From NCBI GenBank assembly GCA_949358305.1, contig OX442315.1, positions 12,116,427 through 12,180,426 of the forward strand: a DNA stretch of 64,000 nucleotides. The letters are read 5' to 3'. The notes under the pieces were generated by a model that had not been told where the DNA came from, did no database searches, and worked only from the letters and a program-made list of their open reading frames with translations. The position numbers were made by a program, and so were the translations under genes. Positions within the stretch are counted from its first letter, which is position 1; each line of letters opens with the position of its first letter. The stretch comes from Strigamia acuminata. Lineage: Eukaryota > Arthropoda > Chilopoda > Geophilomorpha > Linotaeniidae. This document shows, piece by piece, positions 45,215 to 55,568 of the stretch.

Positions 45215-48200
45215 TTATTCAGAGTCCGTGGAATTTCTCGTAACCTGTTTCATTTCCTCAATGTGCGTCAACGACGCCATCTCAATCGCCTGGCGCAGCT
45301 GCGCCCCATTGTGCTTGAGCGTGTACAAACCAACCAAATGCGTCTGGAATTCTGCAAAAGTGAGTTCCTTAGCCGTCGCTGCTTTAATCGCAGTTTTCAA
45401 ACTTTTCATTTCCTCGTCGTACATCGCGCGCATCGACTTCAGCCTCTTCAACACCTCGTCGTTGCCATCCACGGCCACTTTCTGCGTCTCCTTTTCAATC
45501 AAATGGTCGAAGTAACTCCCCAGCACATCGTCGTACCCAAATATTGTATTCCTGCTCAAATTATGACCCATCATCACGCTCACTTCGATTATTTTCTTCT
45601 GCTCGGCCTCCTGTTCCGTTGTAATTTCGTCTAACTTAACAATAAACTCCTGGATTTGCTGCAGCTCGCGTTTCCTTCCTTCCACATCTGGCACAGTTAT
45701 TTTGGTAACAACCGGAATCTGAACGTAATTTATGTGCAGATGCTGGTCCCAAAGGCAACCGCATTGAGTGCAGTTTAAAGTGCGATTCATGGCATTGCAT
45801 TCTTTAATACTCGCATCGCCAACGATATTAACGGGAACACCGACCAAATTGCAGTGGGGGTGACAATGTTGGACGTATTGGACGGAACTGATGGTTCCGT
45901 CGGCGGCCGGGTGGTACTTGACGCACGACGAGGCGCCGCACACGGTCCGGGGGTGATTCAGTGGTTCAGTTTCCAGCTTTATGATGTCCACGAACAACAA
46001 CTTGACAAGGTCGTGTTCGCTGGCTTCGGTGGACGACAGCAAGTCCCTTTTGTCGTTGATTATCGCCAGGTTTTGCTGGATGTTCTTACTGATGTCGGCG
46101 ATTGGTTTGGTCAAGCACACGATGTTTCGTCTGGCGTCGTTCCACGAAATTGTGTCGTCGATGATGTGTGGGTCGAGTTTTTTAAAGTGCGAGATGAGCC
46201 GGTTGGTTTCTTCCACCGAAATGTTCCAACTTTTGCTGAAGGATTTCTTCACGCTCTCTCTGAACTCGATGCCCTGATTGGCGGCACACAGGAAACGGAA
46301 ACTCTCGCTGTCCACGCAATACATGGTGTCTTTCTCCAATGGCAATTCGATGTTATTCGTCAATAATAATTCACCTAATGGTTGCCGTGTGTTGCCGGGT
46401 TTGTAGAACGTTTCCCGCGAGTGGGTGAAACAAAACACGATGTTTTTACTGGCACTGCGGTGCAGTTGTGTCAAGAGTTCGAACAACACGTTGAGTCGCG
46501 ATTCGTTGGGTTTCAGCAGAATGCAGATCCCGTTGAGCCATTTGAGAGAGCTCAAATACTTGAGTATTTTCTTGAGATTTTCCTTGTCCTGCTCCACGCC
46601 GCGCACATCGCCGATGCCGGGCGTGTCGATGAGTCGCAGCAAAGTGTCGCCGATGGGGAAAAGGTGCGCTTTTACGTCTTGTGTGGCCGATTGACCCGGT
46701 TCCAGAACTTCGTTCTCATCTTCCCCAAAACGGATGGTGTGTGTTTTGTCGTCTTTGTCGGTTAGTTGGAACGATGTCGAAGTGACGGAGAGCAATTCGT
46801 CTTTCGTGGCCGCGTCCAGTGACGGAAAAGCCAAATAATTGATAAACGCGTTGATCCAAGTGGATTTGCCGACTCCGGTCATTCCCAATATCAACACATT
46901 GAGTTCGTTCAACGGTGGGATTTCGGACAATAGTTTATTCAGTTGATATCGGTGAAAAGAAATAAAGTGAGGGCCGTGACGGTCATCGTTACATTGGAAA
47001 CTGTATTTCGCACACGGCGCTCTACCGCAACAGCAGTAAAAGAATCCGTCAAATCCGTAACAAAGCTCTTCTCTGCACGAGTGGCAACACCATTTTTGGG
47101 TGTTGTTCGCGCATGCGCCTCTAAAAGACCCAGGACATCTCAATTTTAATTCGATTCTCCTCGAAGGTTTTGAGCGGATGTCATGAGACCCGTAAATTTT
47201 TGCGTAACAAGTGAATTTCTGTCGCAAATAGGACGCGTAAACATCGTGATCGACAACATGTTCATTCCTTATCAAGGCTATGTGGACGGCGCAATTGTTT
47301 TCGTTGATTTTTAAATCGGATCGCACGTCGAGATCAATCGCTATGAACAAAGTTTTGGTACACATCGCACGTGATTGGTTGTTCAGGTAAATGAAATAGC
47401 TCTTGTTTTTGTTCCATGAGTCGATACTCATTTCTTCAACTCCGGATCGCAAAAATAAAATGAAAATCTTCGAAGATAATTTTTTGATTTCGTCTAATCC
47501 CTGAGATTGGTCCGATCCAATGTAAGATACACCGAGGGATTTGAGTTCGTCGGCCAGTTCGATCTTCCGCAGCAGATTGTCGAACTCTTTCAACTGAATT
47601 TTGATGTTTTCTGCTACAAATTCGCACGTCGTCGGCATTACGACGTCTTCGTCACCGGATCGTATCGCTATAACCGTTTCCTTAAACTTGATCCTCGATT
47701 TCAATTCTACTTTTTCAACTTTCGATTTCAGTTGCTCCAATTTGCTGAGCATTTCTACCGGGACGCAATAGCGATGATTTTCGAGTTTGTTTATCAAATC
47801 CCTGATTTCCAGCTTCGTCTCCATCAAGTCCGACATGGAAATTGTGAAATTCAAAATGGAGTTTCCATCCAATGTTCTCGCGCCGTTCAAAAAATCAACC
47901 AGTGCCGAAATGGGCATCAAGGTGTACGTGATTGGTTTTCCTTTGCCACGATTCGCCATTTTAACCATACGCGGCAATTTCGTCACCATTACCAACGCTT
48001 CTTCTGCTGTCTGCGGTAAATCGGTCGCGCTGAAAATGTCGCTGAATATTTTAACCGAGTACCACGTCTCACATTCAGCAGGAATCGAGTCTCTCCCCTC
48101 GTAAATCCTCGTTTCAAATTTACGTAATTCTTGCTGCAGACCTTCGTTGATTTTTCGTCTCTTTTCTCCAGCGCTGTAATCATTTTCCTCCAACGTGATG

Positions 48201-48658
48201 ACGGATTTCGCTCCGTACGTTATTCCCACGACGAAATGAGTGGCGAAAATCAGGTCCAGCGCTTGCAATGAGAAATATCGTTTCAATTGGTCGGTGAAAA
48301 TCATTTTCTCAACTTCGGTTCGGATCGAGTAGATGATGGATTTTCGTGCTTTTTTGTTCTTCGGTTCGTTTTGCAGGTATTTCGCGTGTCCTTCCAGTGA
48401 AACGAGGTTTGCCACGATGCTCGCTCGCATTTCCGGTCCGATGTTGAGTTTTTCGAATTTTTCCGAAATGCTTTCCGTGTTGATGCAGTTGACATTCGAT
48501 GCGGGTGTCTTGATTACTTCTACGGAGTTTTCGGGAATCGGTTCGTTGAGCACAGAAAATCCGACAAAAGAATCCGTTCTGGCGTTGTACAGGTCTCCGA
48601 GTCGTCCAAGACGACCAACGGCATTCCTCACGATGTTTTTGTCGGATGAAATTGCCAT
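45215..48658 (-). CDS. SNTX/MACPF-like + P-loop GTPase protein, copy 3 (nearly intact)
   Basis: One open frame of 1,147 residues from ATG 48658 (directly behind a TTAG acceptor) to 45215. Order: stonustoxin/MACPF-like module (about 1-270; GDLYNARTDSFVGFS, RASIVANLVSLEGHAKYL, ATHFVVGITYG), helical region (270-390), thioredoxin-like region (about 400-500; FIAIDLDVRSDLK), Cys cluster (KWCCHSCREELCYGFDGFFYC), P-loop GMTGVGKSTW, DTPGIGDVRG, FCFTHSRETFYKPG at the G4 position, Cys/His domain (PRTVCGASSC ... CGCLWDQHLHINY) and coiled coil. Five residues are missing near NVLFELLTQLH. The last 10-15 codons are out of frame with copies 2 and 4 because of a small indel near 45240, giving a shorter tail. 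Confidence 0.87.
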   Translation of the reverse strand: MAISSDKNIVRNAVGRLGRLGDLYNARTDSFVGFSVLNEPIPENSVEVIKTPASNVNCINTESISEKFEKLNIGPEMRASIVANLVSLEGHAKYLQNEPKNKKARKSIIYSIRTEVEKMIFTDQLKRYFSLQALDLIFATHFVVGITYGAKSVITLEENDYSAGEKRRKINEGLQQELRKFETRIYEGRDSIPAECETWYSVKIFSDIFSATDLPQTAEEALVMVTKLPRMVKMANRGKGKPITYTLMPISALVDFLNGARTLDGNSILNFTISMSDLMETKLEIRDLINKLENHRYCVPVEMLSKLEQLKSKVEKVELKSRIKFKETVIAIRSGDEDVVMPTTCEFVAENIKIQLKEFDNLLRKIELADELKSLGVSYIGSDQSQGLDEIKKLSSKIFILFLRSGVEEMSIDSWNKNKSYFIYLNNQSRAMCTKTLFIAIDLDVRSDLKINENNCAVHIALIRNEHVVDHDVYASYLRQKFTCYAKIYGSHDIRSKPSRRIELKLRCPGSFRGACANNTQKWCCHSCREELCYGFDGFFYCCCGRAPCAKYSFQCNDDRHGPHFISFHRYQLNKLLSEIPPLNELNVLILGMTGVGKSTWINAFINYLAFPSLDAATKDELLSVTSTSFQLTDKDDKTHTIRFGEDENEVLEPGQSATQDVKAHLFPIGDTLLRLIDTPGIGDVRGVEQDKENLKKILKYLSSLKWLNGICILLKPNESRLNVLFELLTQLHRSASKNIVFCFTHSRETFYKPGNTRQPLGELLLTNNIELPLEKDTMYCVDSESFRFLCAANQGIEFRESVKKSFSKSWNISVEETNRLISHFKKLDPHIIDDTISWNDARRNIVCLTKPIADISKNIQQNLAIINDKRDLLSSTEASEHDLVKLLFVDIIKLETEPLNHPRTVCGASSCVKYHPAADGTISSVQYVQHCHPHCNLVGVPVNIVGDASIKECNAMNRTLNCTQCGCLWDQHLHINYVQIPVVTKITVPDVEGRKRELQQIQEFIVKLDEITTEQEAEQKKIIEVSVMMGHNLSRNTIFGYDDVLGSYFDHLIEKETQKVAVDGNDEVLKRLKSMRAMYDEEMKSLKTAIKAATAKELTFAEFQTHLVGLYTLKHNGAQLRQAIEMASLTHIEEMKQVTRNSTDSE

Positions 48659-48707
48659 CTAATTATCGAAAAAAGAAAAATTGTTGAAAGCTGACTTTAA
48701 GATATGT

Positions 48708-49050
48708 CTGCTTAGGGGAAACATACAATAGGCGCATCCACTCACATCACTTCGTATATCTTGGACGCCAAACTCGAATTTTGGACTGTTTGATCCGATG
48801 TGTGGTTACATAGCCTACTGCATCTACGGCTTTTACTTTCGTAGGTGTAAATAAATTTTATTGGGCAAAAACAAATCTTCTCGGGATAATATTCCTCTCA
48901 TATATCGCTAAAACGTGAGAAAAAGTTATTTAACCACACATCAGATCAAACAGTTCAAAATTCGAGTTTGGCGCCCAAGGAGTATGGAGCGATGTGATTG
49001 GCCAACTGTGAGAAGAGCCATGATTGGATGCGCCTATCTCCCCTATGCAG
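48708..49050. mobile_element. Palindromic MITE between GTPase copy 3 and its promoter
   Basis: The two halves are inverted copies: left CTGCTTAGGGGAAACATAC then AGGCGCATCCA and CGCCAAACTCGAATTTTG; right the inverse with small differences (GGCGCCCAAGGAG). About 340 bp and non-coding. It lies between the start codon of copy 3 and its upstream motif, probably inside the leader intron, which accounts for much of the greater distance there. Confidence 0.65.
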
Positions 49051-49460
49051 AACTAACTTTTAGATCACCTCACTGCCATCTAGTAATATAATTACTAACC
49101 CTAAAAACTATTAATGTGCCGAATGCAACTGTCACAGTGTCGTGTCAGCCTCGTTATTATCTGCTAAAAACAACAATTCCTACAAAACTATCTTTGCTTT
49201 TTCTTTAAATAAACTCAGTACCTGCACTCGTCTCGAGTGTAAAAGATGAAATTCCTACAATTACAATGCAATCGGTTCACCTTGCTTAGTTGTACGTGAT
49301 GAATTGTTGGTTTCTGTAAGGAAATGAAGAAATACTTGAACGTAACTTCAAGCGAAACTGAGAGGAAAATAAAAGCACTCACAACTGCGATTTGTTTCGT
49401 AACCACTACTATTTGGAAATCGAAACCAAACAAACTGGGTTTCCACACAAATAATTAGAC

Positions 49461-49480
49461 GAGAGAGTGCGCTCCTGCTA
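49461..49480 (-). promoter_or_regulatory. Conserved upstream motif of GTPase copy 3
   Basis: Plus strand gagagagtgcgctcctgcta, 19 of 20 identical to the copy 2 motif. A GTGAGT donor for a leader exon is at 49382-49377. Confidence 0.45.
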
Positions 49481-50631
49481 CTTTACTTCGATTCGCTGGA
49501 ATAAACAAAAGCACAATCGTCGGCCTGAGTCCGCGACATTTAACTTTATTAATAGGAGAAACTCAGCAGGCAAGCCAAAGGGCAGACGAGACCATACACT
49601 CCCGAAAGAAAAGCGATTGATTGATCATGTTCGATACTTGCAAGCGTATTTATTTACTAACTTCACAAAAGAAAGCTGCAATGCTTTGAGTATGAACCGT
49701 TTATCGCTTATTTGATCCTGGATAATGATTAACTCTCCACTCAATCCTCGTCCGTACACACAGAGCGAACTGCAGTGAAGCTTAAGGGGGTGCTTGATTT
49801 GTATTTGTTAAACCACCTAGGAAGGAGTAAATCATTATATTTTATCTCATTGTATTTATCGATAAAATTGGAAAATATTTCATGCTCTGGGTCACACTAT
49901 CTCGTTGAATGAATTCACTCAATCCTTATCGACGCCTTTACTATTCTCTTACCTCTACACACTTACGCCGTATAGCGGTAGCTCTCAACACAAAAACATA
50001 AACTAACGAACTGATGATCGAATACTTGATTAATTTTATGAAATATTTATTTCTAGGTTATGTTTTGCATCACTGAAAAATGGGAATTCTAACTCCAAGA
50101 TCTGGAAAAGTGAAGGAATGTTTTGCGACGGTGACGAGCATGAAATGTGTGAAAAACCAGCAAATAAAATCCATCTTCAACTGAGAGTTGAATAAGTACA
50201 TTAAAACGATTAGTGAATTAAATATTCTCTGATGATGATACTTCCGCTTGGCTCAACTCTTTCATCAATTACATTGCAATATTAAAACATCAGATTTAAT
50301 TTCTGAATACATCTTTATTTAGAGAAAAAAATACAGAAAAACTTGAATGAATTTGGTCTAGAATTGCAGTTATTTTGGTACGAAAATCCCTTGTTCCATG
50401 CATTCATTCAAAAATTAAAAAATTAAAAAAAACAAATTAGTAACAGTGATTGTTTTTTTTTCTTTTTTTTCAATAACAACTTGATATTTGATTTGATTTT
50501 GTTAAAAACAAAAAAAAAATACAGAAAAACGTCACGAATTGAATATAAATAAAAAAAAGTGCTAAAAAAAGGTAAAAGTTCTACACAAAATCATCAACAC
50601 ATGATTACTGCATGTCATCCTCTGGTTGATC
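49481..50631. other. Spacer between GTPase copies 3 and 4, no gene seen
   Basis: AT-rich sequence without exon-like ORFs. Confidence 0.5.
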
Positions 50632-53600
50632 TCACATATCTTCAGCTTGCTCCGCAGTCCTAAATGAAAAATAAAAAAAAAGTTAATTTAGATTTAATAT
50701 AATGCAGTAGACAAAATAAATTCATGCATGTAATTATTTTTAAGACAGAAATTGCTACATTAACATCTAAAAACCTCATTCCAACAACAAAAAATGCTGT
50801 TTTGGCCTACTAAAGTTCATTTATTCAACTAAAACATATTTTTATACATCTACCAATTGCAAATTTGCTGGCTTAGTATTTTTGCCCGCAGGAAAAAATC
50901 ACAAACAACGCCTCTAATTAAAAACTCCACTTACTTTCCGCAAAAGAAGGTTTTCACCGAACGTATAGTCTTCTCCACGTAGCCTTCCTCACCAGTTTTC
51001 AGCTCGCCTACGTGTTTCGACGCAAATCGACCACACGCATCCTCAACGTCGTGGAACTTCTCGTAATTCTTCTTCTTTTCTCCTCCTCCCGCCGACGACG
51101 CCATCTCGATCGCCTGGCGCAGCTGCGCTCCGTTGTGCTTGAGCGCGTACAAACCAACCAAATGCGTCCGGAACTCGGCGAAAGTCAGTTCCCTCGCATT
51201 CGGCTGAGCCATCGCTTTCACCAAAACCTTCACTTCTTCCTCGAACATCGCGCGCATCGACTTCAACCTCTTCAACACGTCGTCGCTGCCACCCGCGACC
51301 ACTGTCTGCTCCTCCTTCTCAATCAGATGGTCAATGTATCGCCCTAACACGTCATTGTACGGCAGAATTGCGTTCTTGCTCAAATAACGACCCAGCATCA
51401 CGCTCACTTCGATTATTTTCTTCTGCTCAGCCTCCTGCTCCAGTGTAATTTCGTCCAGCTTGGAAATAAAGGCCTCAATTTGTTGACGTTCAGTTTTCTT
51501 TCCACTTATTTGTGTTTGTACGTCCTGCACGGTGATTTGGATAGGAACAGGGATCTGAACGTACGTTATGTGCAGATGCTGATCCCAACAACAACCGCAT
51601 ACTTTACAATTTAACTTCGCATTCATGGCGGAACAACCTTTAAGTCTCGCATCTCCGACGATATTAACCGAAACGCCTTCTAAATAGCAGTGCGGGTGAC
51701 AATGTTTGACGTATTGGACGGAACTGACGGCTCCGTCGGACGCCGGATGGTATTTAACGCACGACGCAGCGCCGCACACGGTCCGGGGGTGAGCCAATGG
51801 TTCGGTTTCCAGCTTTATGATGTCCACGAACAATAATTTCAAGAGATCTTTTACGCTCGCTTCGGTGGACGACAACATCTGTCGCTTGTGTTTAATTATT
51901 GCCAAGTTCTGCTGGATGTTCTTACTGATGTCGGCGATTGGTTTGGTCAAACACACGATGTTTTGTCTCGCGTCGTTCAACGAAATCGTGTCGTCGATGA
52001 TGTGTGGCTCGAGTTTTTTAAAGTGCGAGATGAGCCGGTTGGTTTCTTCCACCGAAATGTTCCAACTTTCGCTGAAGGATTTCTTCACACTCTCTCTGAA
52101 CTTGATGCCCTGATTGGCGGCGCACAGGAACCGGAAACTCTCGTTGTCCATGCAATACATGGTGTGTTTCTCCAATGGCAATTCGATGTTATTCTTCGAT
52201 AATAGTTCGCCCAGCGGTTGCCGTGTGTCGCCGGGTTTATAGAACGTTTCCCTCGAGTGCGTGAAACAAAACACGACGTTCTTACCGGCGCTGCGGTGCA
52301 GATGCGTCAAGAGTTCTTTGACGCAGAACTCGAACAACACGTTGAGTCGCGATTCGTTGGGTTTGAGTAGAATGCAGATCCCGTTGAGCCGTTTGAGCGT
52401 GCTCAAGTATTTGAGGATTTTCTTGAAATTCTCCGTGTCCTGCGCCACCCCGCGCACGTCGCCGATGCCGGGCGTGTCGATGAGTCGCAGCAAAGTGTCG
52501 CCGATGGGGAAAATGTGCGCTTTCACGTCTTGGGTGGCCGATTGACCCGGTTCCAGAACTTCGTTGTCGTCGTGTCCGAAACGGATGGTGTGCGTCGTGT
52601 CGCTTTCGTCGGTGATTTGGAACGATGTCGAAATTACCGAGAGTAATTCGCTTTTCGAGGCTGCATCGACGGAAGGAAACGCTAAATAATTGAGAAACGC
52701 GTTGATCCAAGTGGATTTGCCCACTCCGGTCACTCCCAATATCAACACGTTGAGTTCGTTCAGCGGTGGGATTTTGGACAATTGTTTTTTCAGTTGATAT
52801 TCGCAGTAAGGAATAAAGTCAGGGCCGTGTCGGTCATCGTTGCATCGAAAACTGAAAGTTTCACACGGCGCTCTGCCGCAAGAGCAGTAAAAGAAGCCGT
52901 CAAATCCGAAATAAAGCACCTCTTTGCAATTGTAACAACGCCATTTGCGGGTGTCGTTAGCGCACTTGCCGCTCAAATACCCTGGACACTTCAATTCCAA
53001 TTCTGTGCTTTTCCACGGTTTCGAGCTGGCCTCTTTGAGCCCACTAATCTTCGCGTAACAAGCGAATTTTTGTCGCAAAAAGGTCGCGTTAACATCGAAA
53101 TCTGCAACATTTCCGTTCCGTATCAATGCAATGCGGGCGCTGGCGTCGTTTTCGTGAATCTTTAAGTCGGATCGGACGTTGAGATCGACCGCTACGAACG
53201 ATGTTTCGATATTAGTTTCCAGCGATTGGTCGATCAGGTTGAAAAAATAGCTCGTGTTCTCGTTCCACGAGTGGATGTTCATTTCGACTCCGGTTCGCAA
53301 ATATAAAACAAAAACGTTTTCAGATAATCGTTTGATTTCGTCTAACGTTTGGGATTGGCCGGATCCGATGTAAGCTACACCTTGGGATGTAAGTTTGTCG
53401 GACAAGTCGATCTTCAGCGACAGATTGTCGAACTGTTTCAACTGAATTTTGATTCCGACCGGTAAAAATGCGAAACTCGCCGGCATTGCGGCGCCTTCGT
53501 TGCGTGTACGTTGCGCTATTATCATTTCCTTGAAGTTGAGTATCGATTTTGTTTCTTCTCCTTCGATTTTCGATTTCAGTTGCTCCAATTTGCGATAGAT

Positions 53601-54572
53601 TTTGACCGGTACGCAGTAAATATGGGTTTCGAGTTTGTGCATCAAATCCCTGATTTCCAGCTTCGTTTCCGTCAACTCGGCGAATGAATTTGTGAAATTC
53701 AGTAAGGAGTTTTGATCCAACGGTGAAAAAGCTTCCTTCGTGCTCGTACCGTTCAAATAATCGCCTAACACGGAAATGGGCATCAGAACGAACGTGATCG
53801 GCTTTCCTTTGCCACGATTCGCCATTTTGATCAAAGCCGGCAATTTCTTGAGCGATTTCAACGCTTCTTCTCCGGTTGTAGTTGAATTATTCGTGGGTAG
53901 AAAGTCGCTGAAGATTTCGACCGAATACCACGTTTTATTTTCACGCAATTCTTGACTCGGATCTTCGTCGATTTTTCGTCTCTTAAATCCAGCGCTGGAA
54001 TCATTTTCCTCCATCTTGATGATGGAATTAAATTCACGCAATTCCTGAATCAGATTGTCGTTTATCTTTTGTCTCATTAATCCAGCGCTGTAATCATTTT
54101 CCTCCAACGTGATGACGGTATTTGCTCCGTACGATATTTCCACGACGAAATGTGTGGCGAAATCAAGGTCGAGCGCGTGCGGTGCAAAATGTTGTTTCAA
54201 TCCGTCAGTGAAAATCATTTTCTCCACTTCGGTTTGGATGGAGGAGACGATGGATTTTCGTGCTTTTTTGTTCTTCGGTTCGGTTTGCAGGTATTTCGCG
54301 TGTCCTTCCAGGGAAACGAGGTTTGCCACGATGCTCGCACGCAATTCTGGCACAATGTTGAGTTTATCGAATTTTTCCAAAATGCTGTCGGTGTTGATGC
54401 AGTTGACATCCGCTGCGGGTGTTTTGATTACTTCGGTCGCACTGGTGGGAATCGGTTCGTTGAGCACCGAAAATCCGACAAAAGAGTCCGTTCGCGCGTC
54501 GTACATGTCACCGAGGCGTGCGGAACGACCAACGGCATTCCTCACGATGTTTTTGTTGGACAAAATTTCCAT
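50632..54572 (-). CDS. SNTX/MACPF-like + P-loop GTPase protein, copy 4 (intact)
   Basis: The main frame runs from ATG 54572 to a stop at 50931, 1,213 residues. Module order with approximate residues: stonustoxin/MACPF-like 1-280 (GDMYDARTDSFVGFS, RASIVANLVSLEGHAKYL, FATHFVVEISYG); helical 290-390; thioredoxin-like 390-510; Cys cluster 529-580 (KWRCYNCKEVLYFGFDGFFYC then CGRAPC); GTPase about 600-900 with G1 GVTGVGKSTW near 612, G3 DTPGIGDVRG near 697 and no canonical NKxD (FCFTHSRETFYKPG instead); Cys/His domain 929-1005 (PRTVCGAASC, HCHPHCYL, CKVCGCCWDQHLHITY); coiled coil 1010-1130. The stop overlaps a GTAAGT donor (50934-50929); splicing to 50659-50632 would replace the end by a short acidic tail. 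No PRY/SPRY domain, unlike fish stonustoxin. Biochemical role unknown. Confidence 0.9.
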
Positions 54573-54750
54573 CTTATCAAAAATAAAAAAAAGTAATTAG
54601 CTTGATTTTTTGAATGAGATGTGTACAAGACATCACCGATGCACTAAGATTTTGTGAAAAGTACTCATAATTTTGTTTCTTGAAATTGTGGATTCAAATA
54701 ACAATGCTATCTTCCAATCATGGTTTCTTCACACAAAAGAAATTAACTTC

Positions 54751-54800
54751 TTCGCCGAGAGAATGCGCTCTCGCTACGGGCAGCGCATCCTCTCGGCGAA
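54751..54800 (-). promoter_or_regulatory. Upstream motif of GTPase copy 4 inside a strong hairpin
   Basis: The shared motif (gagagaatgcgctctcgcta, 54757-54776) is part of an inverted repeat: ttcgccgagagaatgcgct (54751-54769) and agcgcatcctctcggcgaa (54782-54800), 18 of 19 pairs, 12-nt loop. The homologous leader donor of copies 2 and 3 (GTGAGT) reads ATGAGT here. Confidence 0.5.
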
Positions 54801-55034
54801 TGAGGTACCGGTAATTTCTTTTCTAAAATTTTCTAAATGTTTTTAATACTTGTTCATTCTAAAAATTTGTGCAAATATTTTCGAAATCTTCTACAATTTG
54901 TTAAAATATTATTCAGAAAAAAAAATAATTGTATATTTTGCTCTGACTTGGCTGTTTCTTTTTAGAAAATACTGTTGTAACTTCTAACAGATTGAGTGAC
55001 TTAACCACACAGTAAGAATTAAAAAAAACTTGAG

Positions 55035-55568
55035 CCTGTTTGATCCCGTGGTGCTTCTTTGTGAACCCCTTGTATGGTTAAAAAAAATTGACAAGACACT
55101 TAATGTATTCCAAAACGTTCAGCATTTTGCAGAATTATATATATAATTTATCGACTATTTGTGAACTTTATTCTCGATTTTCATGGACGGATGTTAGCGT
55201 GACACGGTACAACATGCTTCACTACAACGAGAAACAGAAAGCCACGGGAACTATCGTCTAATTTTACTTTTAATTTTTTATTCAATCCTCATAACTGAAT
55301 TCACCTACACTTTCAAAGTTCTGTTAAAGGAAAATAAAAGTCACAGTTAACAAACTGTCGATTCTCTCCGGAAATAATAATTTCGATTTACTTCGCAATC
55401 CAGGTTTTTGTTATTCGAGCAACATGGCGGTTGGACTGCACTTTGAAGCACAAATCTTGATGCTTCAACATTTCAAAAATAAGAAACATAATCAAACAGA
55501 ACACTTGCATCACAGTCTTCCACAGTAAGCAAACATTTATTTTTTCTAATTTGATTCAATTCCATGCT
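55035..55568 (-). repeat. Right arm of inverted repeat flanking the tandem GTPase array
   Basis: Spans the FucTA stop codon and 3' flank up to the region upstream of GTPase copy 4. Its inverse is at 39355-40106. Confidence 0.7.
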
